Below, piece after piece: positions 34,576 through 42,098 of a stretch of DNA of 64,000 nucleotides. Within the stretch, counting starts at the first letter, position 1. Every line of letters starts with the position of its first letter. This stretch comes from Paenibacillus athensensis (GTDB lineage Bacteria > Bacillota > Bacilli > Paenibacillales > NBRC-103111). The stretch covers positions 1 through 64,000 of the forward strand of contig NZ_MYFO02000009.1 of the NCBI RefSeq assembly GCF_004514475.2. The letters are read 5' to 3'. The notes beneath the pieces are model-generated. The model was not told the origin of the DNA, did no database searches, and saw nothing but the letters and a program-made list of their open reading frames with translations. Both the position numbers and the translations under genes were made by a program.

Positions 34576-35721
34576 ATGGCAAACCTCGATTTCTACGGCG
34601 GCACGACGAAACGCCAATTTCAAGCGACCGGTTTTTTCCGGCTGGAGAAAACAGAAGAAAGATGGTTCCTTGTCGATCCTGACGGCTACCCATTTATTAC
34701 AGTTGGCGTAAACCATGCGGACGAGACGAACCTGAAGTACGATCACAATATTGAAATTTGGGAGAAAAAATACGGCTCCCGCCAGAACTGGATTCAGGGC
34801 CTCGTTCATGATCTGAAGGATTGGGGCTTCAACACGATCGGCTGGACAGCCGACTACATCAGCGGCGATTGGGGCGTTGCCCTGGACTGGTTCGGCGACC
34901 CGGTCGATCTCGGCCACTCCAGCGGCTGGGCGGCGCAGGACTACAAGCTGGCGAACATGCCTTATTGTGTACAAATTCGCGTTCAGGAGATTGAAGACTG
35001 GAACGGCTTCCCGAATTACCGTGACGTCTACTCCCCGGACTTTGACAAATATTGCGATTATCTGGCCCGTGCGGTCTGCCACGAGCACAAGGACAGCAAA
35101 AATCTGATCGGCTACTTCCTGGTCGATATCCCAGGCTGGATTCCTCATGCCAGCGGCCGCTTCTTCCAGGGGATGGAGCATCTGAAGGGTCAGGAGTTCG
35201 ATGACAAGCTGTTCGATATCGCTACGAAGTACTACGATACCATTACGAAATATATTCGTAAGTATGATCCCAATCATCTCATTCTCGGCGATCGTTATAA
35301 CGGCGATAAAGGTATTCCCGAAATCGTGCTGCAAGCGATGAAGCCTTATGTTGACGTGCTGTCCGTTCAATATTTTCCTGCAAGCACGGATGAAGCGCAT
35401 GAGAAGATGAAGAACGACCTGGCCCGCTGGTCCGAGCTGACCGGCAAGCCGGTGCTCATTGCCGACATCGGCAATTGGTGTGCGACGCACATGAATCCGA
35501 ACCGCGTCAGCGATTTGAAGTCGCAGGGAGAGCGAGGGGCAGATTACACCCGCTCGATCGGCAAAGTGCTCCATGAGCCCTGGTTCATCGGCTGGCACTG
35601 GTGCGCGCATCTGGAGAACAAAGCCAGAGGTTGGGGGATCAAGGACCCGTTCGATCAGCCATATCAAGAGTTCGTCGATCCGGTTCGCGAGTTTAACCGG
35701 AAGGTGTACGATCATATCTAA
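34576..35721 (+). CDS. Cytoplasmic GH-A-like (agarase-like) TIM-barrel protein
   Basis: The 381-residue protein has no signal peptide. Its layout recalls beta-agarase-like clan GH-A proteins: FLVDPDGYPFITVGVNHAD, KDWGFNTIGWTAD, NLIGYFLVDIPGW, DPNHLILGDRYNGD, YVDVLSVQYFPA, GKPVLIADIGNW and FIGWHWCAH. In relatives as I recall them, the fourth and seventh strands end in Asn-Glu and Thr-Glu with catalytic glutamates; here the corresponding places read VDIPGW and ADIGNW. It may be an intracellular glycosidase with altered catalytic residues or a non-hydrolytic protein. It is the last gene of the operon before the terminator. Confidence 0.65.
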   Translation: MANLDFYGGTTKRQFQATGFFRLEKTEERWFLVDPDGYPFITVGVNHADETNLKYDHNIEIWEKKYGSRQNWIQGLVHDLKDWGFNTIGWTADYISGDWGVALDWFGDPVDLGHSSGWAAQDYKLANMPYCVQIRVQEIEDWNGFPNYRDVYSPDFDKYCDYLARAVCHEHKDSKNLIGYFLVDIPGWIPHASGRFFQGMEHLKGQEFDDKLFDIATKYYDTITKYIRKYDPNHLILGDRYNGDKGIPEIVLQAMKPYVDVLSVQYFPASTDEAHEKMKNDLARWSELTGKPVLIADIGNWCATHMNPNRVSDLKSQGERGADYTRSIGKVLHEPWFIGWHWCAHLENKARGWGIKDPFDQPYQEFVDPVREFNRKVYDHI

Positions 35722-35732
35722 TATCCAAGTAG

Positions 35733-35771
35733 ACAGGCGATGACGGGAGTTTCTGTTATCGCCTGTTTTTC
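35733..35771 (+). terminator. Terminator of the sugar operon
   Basis: The 12-bp stem ACAGGCGATGAC/GTTATCGCCTGT is followed by five T. Confidence 0.88.
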
Positions 35772-35823
35772 TTGCATGAGATCCGAAAGGTTCCGATCCG
35801 CATTTTCGTATCCGTCATCGGTA

Positions 35824-35852
35824 TTGACCTGGGCTGTTTCAAGTGATATATC
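35824..35852 (+). promoter_or_regulatory. Promoter of the second tandem-sensor regulator
   Basis: TTGACC (35824-35829), a 17-base spacer and TATATC (35847-35852). Confidence 0.7.
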
Positions 35853-35867
35853 TGAGACAGGCAATCA

Positions 35868-35881
35868 AATTTACGTAAAAT
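35868..35881. promoter_or_regulatory. LacI-type operator O4 at the second regulator
   Basis: AATTTACGTAAAAT is one base off the O3 palindrome. It lies about ten bases after the expected transcription start and ends 12 bases before the start codon, so binding would also cover the ribosome site. Confidence 0.62.
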
Positions 35882-35893
35882 GGTGCGTGGACA

Positions 35894-37879
35894 ATGAAGC
35901 TGAATATCAAGGAAATCGCCAAACAAGCGGGCGTCTCGATTGCGACGGTGTCCCACGTTGTCAACAAGACCCGCTATGTTAGCCCCGAGCTGACCGAGAA
36001 GGTGATGAAGGTTATCAATGAAGCGGAGGGGGCGCCAGGTTTTTTGCTGCGCAACTTGAAGACGTTGAAATCCGACGTTCTGCTCTGTCTCGTCGAAAAT
36101 CTGGAGCATGTCGGCTATATATCGATTCTTCGAGGCGTGCAGGCCGGTGCGCTGCGGCACGAATACAAGCTTGCGGTGATCAGTCCATGCAACAAGGGCT
36201 TGGTCCATGAATATATCCGGCTGGAGAAGCCGGGCGGTCTGATGGTTATTCCCGACCCGAACCGGGCAGAGGATGTTTGGAAGCTCAAGGGCTTGACTAT
36301 CCCGACGGTCGTCATCGGGCAGCGGCTGCATGCGGAAGGGACAGGCGGCGTGATCATCGATTATCGGGAGCGTGCTTCGCAAGCCACAGCGCATTTGATC
36401 AAATGCGGGCATGAACGCATCTGCTGGTTTGGCAGGCCGGACAGCGGCAGCATGCACCAGCAGTTTCTGGCGGGCTATGAGGAGGCGCTGTGGCGCGGCG
36501 GGATAACGCATGATCCCGAGCTGGTCGTAGCTGTGGATTCCCTGGAGCCGATCAACAAAAAGGGGCTGGATGCGCTGCTCGCCGGGACTGATCGACCGAC
36601 GGCCATAGTGTGTGCAGACGAGAGCATTACCGCTGAACTGCTGAAATATATGAGTGTGATGAATTTGAAATGCCCCGACGATATTTCCTTGATCAGTCTG
36701 GCTGAGTTTGCGTTCAGCGAGCTGCTGAATCCGGCGATTACGACCTTTACGCACGATCTGGCGGAAATCGGGGAGCAAAGTGTGGAAAAGCTGCTCGCCA
36801 AGATGAACGGCGTGGCCGATGCCGGGAAGGATTGGTTGGCGCCCAGCAGAATTACCGTGCGCAATTCGACGCAATGTATCGGCAGAGGGCCGCTTGGCGA
36901 GCGTTCAGCGAGCCCGGATACGTTGCAGTTGAGCCCTGCGGAGATCGAGCTTGTACGTGCAGGCTCCTATTCGGCGGCCATCTCGTTCCATTACTCCGGT
37001 ACCTCGTGGGCGCGGCTGCACGAAAAGGGAATGAAGGATGTGTTCTCCGAGCTGGGGATCAGGATTCTTGCGGTGATGGACGCCCATTTCGATCCGGAGC
37101 TGCAGAACAAGCAGCACGAAATTTTATTGACGATGCACCCTGATCTAGTGATTAGTATTCCGACCGATGAGCAGCGTACGGCGTCCAGTTACAAAGAAAT
37201 TGTTCGGACGGGAACCCGGCTTGTGCTGATCAATAACGTTCCAGAGGGCTTTGAGCGGGAGGATTACGTTAGCTGTGTGTCTGTTAACGAACGGGAGAAT
37301 GGTCAGAGCGCCGGAAGACTTCTCGGCGAGTATATGACAGAGCGCCAAAAGACGAAAGCGGCGTTTCTTGTCCACGGCGCTCCCTTCTTTGCCACCCGGC
37401 AAAGGGATTTGGCAGCCGAGCAGGTGTTGACGGACGAATTCGCCGGCATTGAGCTTGTTGCTGTAGAGAGCTTTTACAATGAAGGTCAGGTATTCGATAC
37501 TTGCTATGAGCTGATCAAACGCCATCCCGAGATTGAAGGTTTGTACGTTTCCTGGGAGGGGCCGGCGATGGTTGTTTTACAGGCCTTGCGGGATTTGAAC
37601 CGTGAGGATATTGGAGTCGTCACGGCCGATCTCGATGTCGACGTAGCCTTGAATATGGCTATGGGAGGCCCGATAAAAGGATTGAGCGCCCAGCGGCCCT
37701 ACGATCAGGGACGAGCCGTAGCGCTCGCGGCAGCAAATGCGCTGATTGGCAAGCGTGTGCCATCCTTCATCGGCGTTACGCCGTCGAGAATCACAGTGGA
37801 TAATCTGCTGATCGGCTGGCAGGATATTCTGAAGGAGAGAGCTCCGGCGCAAGTGGTGGAGGCGCTCAAAAAGCTGTAG
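35894..37879 (+). CDS. LacI-family regulator with two tandem sugar-binding domains (2)
   Basis: The 661-residue paralogue of the regulator at 25440 has the same architecture: helix-turn-helix (MKLNIKEIAKQAGVSIATV), first PBP-like domain (about 55-325), the linker STQCIGRGPLGERSASP and a second PBP-like domain (about 355-655) starting AGSYSAAISFHYSGTSW. The two proteins match much better in HTH, linker and second domain than in the first sensor domain, by eye. That suggests common operators and a common second ligand but different first ligands. It has its own promoter and a single operator. Confidence 0.88.
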   Translation: MKLNIKEIAKQAGVSIATVSHVVNKTRYVSPELTEKVMKVINEAEGAPGFLLRNLKTLKSDVLLCLVENLEHVGYISILRGVQAGALRHEYKLAVISPCNKGLVHEYIRLEKPGGLMVIPDPNRAEDVWKLKGLTIPTVVIGQRLHAEGTGGVIIDYRERASQATAHLIKCGHERICWFGRPDSGSMHQQFLAGYEEALWRGGITHDPELVVAVDSLEPINKKGLDALLAGTDRPTAIVCADESITAELLKYMSVMNLKCPDDISLISLAEFAFSELLNPAITTFTHDLAEIGEQSVEKLLAKMNGVADAGKDWLAPSRITVRNSTQCIGRGPLGERSASPDTLQLSPAEIELVRAGSYSAAISFHYSGTSWARLHEKGMKDVFSELGIRILAVMDAHFDPELQNKQHEILLTMHPDLVISIPTDEQRTASSYKEIVRTGTRLVLINNVPEGFEREDYVSCVSVNERENGQSAGRLLGEYMTERQKTKAAFLVHGAPFFATRQRDLAAEQVLTDEFAGIELVAVESFYNEGQVFDTCYELIKRHPEIEGLYVSWEGPAMVVLQALRDLNREDIGVVTADLDVDVALNMAMGGPIKGLSAQRPYDQGRAVALAAANALIGKRVPSFIGVTPSRITVDNLLIGWQDILKERAPAQVVEALKKL

Positions 37880-37996
37880 GCGCGGCAAACAATCGGCATT
37901 CGAACGTCTGCTGCAGGAAACAGATTATCAGGTGAACGGCTCGGATCCGCGGATTGGCGTGAAAAGGGCGCATGAACCTTCATAAGCATCGACACG

Positions 37997-38030
37997 ATCA
38001 TCGGCTTTTGCAGAGGAGCCGGTGATTTTT
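37997..38030 (+). terminator. Terminator of the second lacI gene
   Basis: The 10-bp stem ATCATCGGCT/AGCCGGTGAT is followed by five T. Confidence 0.8.
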
Positions 38031-38176
38031 GTATGCCCGCGGCCGGGCGGCGGGGTTCGTTTTCTTTTCAGCATTCCTTCAGCGAACTTTCAATTGACTT
38101 TCAGCGGTCTTTCAGAGGGGGTTCAGATTAGGCGTCTATACTGGGTTTGTAAGCAAGGAGCGAGAGGAGCGGTGAC

Positions 38177-38923
38177 ATGGCGATTGAAGTATTCAACCGA
38201 TATGAAAACAAATATTTGCTGGACGAGGCCGCGTATCGCCGGGTGTATGATCGGCTGCTGGCGTATATGGAAGCAGATGCGTACAACAAGAAGCATGGAT
38301 TTTATACGATTGGCAATTTGTATTTCGATACGCCCTCGGACGAGCTGATTCGCAAAAGCCTGGCCAAGCCCAAATACAAGGAAAAGCTGCGGCTGCGCGC
38401 ATACGGCGTGCCGGACGGCGATGCGAAGGGGTATCTGGAGCTGAAGAAAAAGGTGTTCGGGCTCGTGAACAAGCGCAGGACGGCGCTGCGGTTGGATGAG
38501 GCGTATGCGTTTGTCCGCACGGGGCAACGTCCGGCGCAGCAGGCCTACATGAACGGGCAGGTGCTGGAGGAGATTGATTATTTCCTGCAGCGGCATGAGC
38601 TGGTGCCCAAGGTGTATCTGGCTTATGAGCGGAAGGCGATGTTCGGCATCGACAGCCGCGATTTGCGGGTTACGTTCGATACGCACATCCGGTCGAGGCG
38701 GTATGATTTGCAGCTGGAGCTGGGCGATCACGGCGAGGCGTTGCTGCCGGAGGGCATGTGGCTGATGGAGGTCAAGGCGGAGAAGACGATTCCGCTGTGG
38801 CTGTCGCGGCTGCTGTCGGAGCAGGGGATGTTCCGCACGAGCTTTTCGAAATATGGCACGGAGTACAAGCGGTATGCCGCGAAGGTGCGGTATGGCCGGA
38901 AGGAGGCGTTTGCTCATGCTTGA
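38177..38923 (+). CDS. VTC-domain (polyphosphate polymerase-like) protein
   Basis: The 248-residue cytoplasmic protein is a VTC-type triphosphate-tunnel domain. It starts FNRYENKYLLDEAAY and continues NLYFDTPSDELIRKSLAKPKYKEKLRLRAYG, where basic residues line the tunnel. YLELKKKVFGLVNKRR, LAYERKAM, RVTFDTHI and WLMEVKAEKTIP with the acidic metal ligands follow. In yeast Vtc4 this fold makes polyphosphate; bacterial relatives are usually encoded with a DUF4956 membrane protein and a CotH or Cthe_2159-like protein, as here. The activity of the bacterial members is uncertain. It overlaps the next gene by eight bases. Confidence 0.85.
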   Translation: MAIEVFNRYENKYLLDEAAYRRVYDRLLAYMEADAYNKKHGFYTIGNLYFDTPSDELIRKSLAKPKYKEKLRLRAYGVPDGDAKGYLELKKKVFGLVNKRRTALRLDEAYAFVRTGQRPAQQAYMNGQVLEEIDYFLQRHELVPKVYLAYERKAMFGIDSRDLRVTFDTHIRSRRYDLQLELGDHGEALLPEGMWLMEVKAEKTIPLWLSRLLSEQGMFRTSFSKYGTEYKRYAAKVRYGRKEAFAHA

Positions 38924-39605
38924 GGCGTTGTTTACGACATCTGGGACGACGACGGAACTGACGCTTGCTCATGCGCTGCTGACGATTGTGGTGTCGATTG
39001 CGCTCGGGGGACTGATCAGCTGGACGTATATGAAAACCGGGTCGCAGAACGGGTATTCACCGAATTTTGCGCTGACGATGATGATTTTGCCGGCGATTGT
39101 CGCCGTGATTATTTTGCTGATTGGCAGTAATGTGGCGCGGGCGTTCAGTCTGGCCGGGGCGTTCTCAATCATTCGCTTTCGCAGCGCGCCGGGCGATCCC
39201 AAGGACATTGCGTATGTGCTGCTGACGATGGCGGCGGGGCTGGCGGTCGGGGTAGGCTCGTTCGGGTATGCGGCGCTGTTCACGGTGGCGTTGTGCGTGC
39301 TGATGCTGGTGCTGCATGTACTGAAGTTTGGTGCGAAAAAAAGCGTGCAGCGCGTGCTGAAGGTGACCATCCCCGAGGATTTGGGCTATGAAGAGGCGTT
39401 TGACGCTGTATTCAAAAGATTCAATGTGGCCTATGAGCTGCGCAAGGTGCGCACGACCGAGCTGGGCAGCTTGTACGAGCTGGTGTATGCCGTCTCGATC
39501 GACCATCTGACCAACCAGAAGGAGCTGCTGGATGCGATCCGGGCGCGCAACGGGAATTTGGACATTACGCTGACGATGAGTCCGACTACGGAATATTCAA
39601 ATTGA
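38916..39605 (+). CDS. DUF4956 membrane protein
   Basis: The 229-residue protein has four membrane helices in the first 150 residues (ALLTIVVSIALGGLISWTYM, LTMMILPAIVAVIILLIG and a third-fourth pair around 100-145). The cytoplasmic block FSLAGAFSIIRFRSAPGDPKDIAYVLLTM is the DUF4956 signature. The C-terminal 80 residues form a soluble ferredoxin-like fold. ATG 38916 is chosen with GGAAGGAGG upstream. Its translation is coupled to the VTC-domain gene. I infer that it forms a membrane partner of the VTC protein; the role is not established. Confidence 0.85.
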   Translation: MLEALFTTSGTTTELTLAHALLTIVVSIALGGLISWTYMKTGSQNGYSPNFALTMMILPAIVAVIILLIGSNVARAFSLAGAFSIIRFRSAPGDPKDIAYVLLTMAAGLAVGVGSFGYAALFTVALCVLMLVLHVLKFGAKKSVQRVLKVTIPEDLGYEEAFDAVFKRFNVAYELRKVRTTELGSLYELVYAVSIDHLTNQKELLDAIRARNGNLDITLTMSPTTEYSN

Positions 39606-39617
39606 GGAGGAATCGAA

Positions 39618-41687
39618 ATGATGATGAAGCGAAGATTGGCGAAAATGAAGCTACCGGTGGCGATTTTGAGCATGGCCGCCATCCTGTCGGCCTGCAATGC
39701 CGCAGGGGAGGTCCCTGCGAGCGGGACGGAGGCGGGTGAGGCCGCGGCTGCGGGCAAGACGAAGACGGAAGCTTCGGCGTCTGCGTCGTCCGAGCCGGCT
39801 GCGGCGATTGAGAAGGCGACGTACAAGGAAAACGACTTCGCCACCGACTGGACGAGCGAGAATCCGAGCCGAATCGTGCTGAGCGGCAGCCAAGCTGCGA
39901 TTGAGGGGACGGGTGCGAGTGTGAAGGAGGGCGTGCTGACGATCAGCGCCGGCGGGACCTATGTGCTGAGCGGGGCATGGGCGGACGGTCAGATTGTCGT
40001 TGACGCGCCGGAGAAGGACGAGGTGCATCTCGTGCTAAACGGGGTAGAGGTCAAGCGCAGCGGCAGCGCGCCGCTATACGTCAAGGAGGCCGATAAGGTG
40101 ATTCTGACGCTGCAGGACGGGACGACCAACACGTTCGCCGACTGGACGCAGGGAGCGGGGGAGGCGGCCGAGGATGAGCCCGATGCGGCGATTTACAGCA
40201 AGGCGGACTTGACGGTGAACGGCGCCGGAACGCTGGTCGTTCACGGCAGCTACAAGGACGGCCTCGCCAGCAAGGACGACTTGAAGGTGACGGGCGGGAC
40301 GCTGCAGATCGACGCCAAGGACGACGGGCTGCTCGGCAAGGATTTGCTGGCGGTCAAGGACGGCAAGATCTCCGTGGTGGCAGGCGGCGACGGGATGAAA
40401 TCGACCAATGACACCGACGCGGGCAAGGGCAACATCGCCATCGAGGGCGGCGCGTTCGACATTCAGGCGGACGCCGACGGCGTGCAAGCGGCGGGCAGCA
40501 TCCGCATAGACGGCGGCACGTATTCCGTCGTGACCGGCGGGGGCAGCGCCAAGGCGGTGATGAAGACGGAACAGAACGGCCCGATGGGCGGCAATGGCGG
40601 CATGCGCGGTCCGGGGCCGGTGAATGGCGACGGCGGCATGCAGGGACCGGGGCCGGTGGACGGCGATGGCGGCATGCAGGGGCCGGGGCCGGTGGACGGC
40701 AATGGCGGCATGCAGGGATCGGGGCCGGTGGACGGCAACGGCGGACCTGGCGCTTCCGGTTTGGCGGCCAGCAAGGCCGATTCGCAAGCAGCGCAAACGA
40801 CGGAAGAAGCGGAAACGGTCAGCGCCAAAGGGCTGAAGGCAGCGGCCAATCTGACGATTGCCGGCGGCACGCTGACGATCGATGCCAAGGACGATGCGCT
40901 TCACAGCAACAATTCGCTGAACATCATCGGCGGGCAAATCCAGATCGCTTCGGGCGACGACGGGCTGCATGCCGATACGGCGCTGACGATTGCCGGAGGA
41001 AGCGTCAATATTACGAAAAGCTATGAGGGCATCGAAAGCGCGTTGATTACGATTGACGACGGCACGGTGAACGTCACGTCCAATGACGACGGCTTGAATG
41101 TATCCACGGGCGGAGACAAGCTGGCCATCAACGGCGGCGAAGTGACGGTGGATGCCGAGGGAGACGGCTTGGATTCTAACGCCTCAATTGTAATGACCGC
41201 AGGCCATGTCGTGGTGTACGGCCCGACTGCCAACAACAACGGCGCTTTGGACTATGACGGCACCTTCGAGATAAGCGGCGGAACGCTGATTGCAGCCGGC
41301 AGCTCCGGCATGGCGATGGCGCCCTCCGATACGTCGGCGCAGCTGTCGGTCGGCATGACGTACAGCACGGCGCAGGCGGCAGGGACCGAGATTGCGGTGA
41401 AGGATGCCAGCGGGGCTATTGTAGCCAGCGTAACGCCGACAAAGACGTACCAGTCCGTTGTGATCAGCTCGCCGGATTTGCAAAAGAACGGAGCCTACAC
41501 CTTGTATGCAGGCGGTCAGAAAGTCGTGGATTTCACATTGGCCAGCCAGGTAACCTGGGTGAATGAATCCGGTGTGACGACGGCGCCGTCGGGACATGGT
41601 GGCATGCCCGGTGGCGGAGGCGGCCCCGGAGGCCGGGGCGGCGGCGGCATGAGAGGCGGGCGCAGTATGCAGCAAGGCCAGCAGTAG
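39618..41687 (+). CDS. Cthe_2159-like carbohydrate-binding lipoprotein
   Basis: The 689-residue protein has a lipoprotein signal (ILSAC, Cys26) and an Ala/Glu-rich spacer. From about 75 it consists of many short repeats of the GGTLTIDAKDDGL/GGSVNITKSYEGI kind, typical of the right-handed parallel beta-helix in Cthe_2159 (DUF4353), a polygalacturonate-binding family. An insert of four GDGGMQGPGPVD-like units (40590-40745) interrupts the helix at about residue 325. The tail is Gly/Arg/Gln-rich. ATG 39618 has GAGGAGGAATCG upstream. It forms one operon with the VTC and DUF4956 genes. Confidence 0.82.
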   Translation: MMMKRRLAKMKLPVAILSMAAILSACNAAGEVPASGTEAGEAAAAGKTKTEASASASSEPAAAIEKATYKENDFATDWTSENPSRIVLSGSQAAIEGTGASVKEGVLTISAGGTYVLSGAWADGQIVVDAPEKDEVHLVLNGVEVKRSGSAPLYVKEADKVILTLQDGTTNTFADWTQGAGEAAEDEPDAAIYSKADLTVNGAGTLVVHGSYKDGLASKDDLKVTGGTLQIDAKDDGLLGKDLLAVKDGKISVVAGGDGMKSTNDTDAGKGNIAIEGGAFDIQADADGVQAAGSIRIDGGTYSVVTGGGSAKAVMKTEQNGPMGGNGGMRGPGPVNGDGGMQGPGPVDGDGGMQGPGPVDGNGGMQGSGPVDGNGGPGASGLAASKADSQAAQTTEEAETVSAKGLKAAANLTIAGGTLTIDAKDDALHSNNSLNIIGGQIQIASGDDGLHADTALTIAGGSVNITKSYEGIESALITIDDGTVNVTSNDDGLNVSTGGDKLAINGGEVTVDAEGDGLDSNASIVMTAGHVVVYGPTANNNGALDYDGTFEISGGTLIAAGSSGMAMAPSDTSAQLSVGMTYSTAQAAGTEIAVKDASGAIVASVTPTKTYQSVVISSPDLQKNGAYTLYAGGQKVVDFTLASQVTWVNESGVTTAPSGHGGMPGGGGGPGGRGGGGMRGGRSMQQGQQ
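40590..40745 (+). repeat. Four in-frame 36-base repeats in the Cthe_2159-like gene
   Basis: Each unit encodes a variant of GDGGMQGPGPVN/D. The copies differ by only a few bases, so the number may vary between strains. Confidence 0.8.
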
Positions 41688-41754
41688 AACGCGGCAAGCC
41701 GGCAGATGATTGCCGGCTTGTCGATTCGATCGGCGATGAAAGGAAGGGAAAGCT

Positions 41755-41832
41755 GTGAACCCACATCGACGGCGGCGCAAAGGGCTGCTCATTGCGGCTC
41801 TGACCACACTTCTTGCAGCAGGTGTTTGGTAA
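41755..41832 (+). CDS. Small membrane-type peptide, 25 residues
   Basis: GTG 41755 follows AAAGGAAGGGAAAGCT. The frame encodes a start with four to five Arg/Lys residues, then a hydrophobic stretch LLIAALTTLLAAGVW and stop TAA. It sits behind the Cthe_2159-like gene after an unaccompanied hairpin (41695-41720). It could be a short membrane peptide or the remnant N-terminus of a lost secreted protein. Confidence 0.4.
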   Translation: MNPHRRRRKGLLIAALTTLLAAGVW

Positions 41833-42017
41833 AGTCTGGCGGATCGATAGCTCATTGGCAGGTTGAGCCGGGCATGCCGCTGTCGCTTGCCAAGCTGCTG
41901 GTCAAGGGTCGGCTGTTTGCCTTCTGCTACTGGATGCAGCGCAAATACGTATATGCCTCGCGGCCTCAGCCGTGCGGTTACTGCACAAGAAAGAGCTTCA
42001 GCAACGTGAAAAACAGC
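41833..42017. other. Intergenic stretch with no supported gene
   Basis: A plus-strand frame runs through part of this stretch (to 42038) but has no binding site and no recognisable motif. It may be the decayed continuation of the small peptide gene. Confidence 0.4.
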
Positions 42018-42055
42018 AAGGGCTCCCCACGGCTATAACCGGGCGGGAGCCTTTT
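42018..42055. terminator. Terminator hairpin between convergent units
   Basis: The stem AAGG(G)CTCCC/GGGAGCCTT with one bulge is followed by four T on the plus strand and, seven bases away, five T on the minus strand. It can end transcription of the DJ-1 gene. Confidence 0.6.
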
Positions 42056-42098
42056 GGCATGCGCTGGTCGGGAAGGGGCGGGCAAGATGCAGACCGGA

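Noticed and set aside
37883-37984. Plus-strand frame ending AFERLLQETDYQ...HEPS after the second lacI gene
   Set aside because: It looks protein-like and could be a gene remnant, but it has no start, no binding site and no family I can name.
40590-40745. Possible CRISPR array
   Set aside because: These are in-frame coding repeats within the Cthe_2159-like gene.
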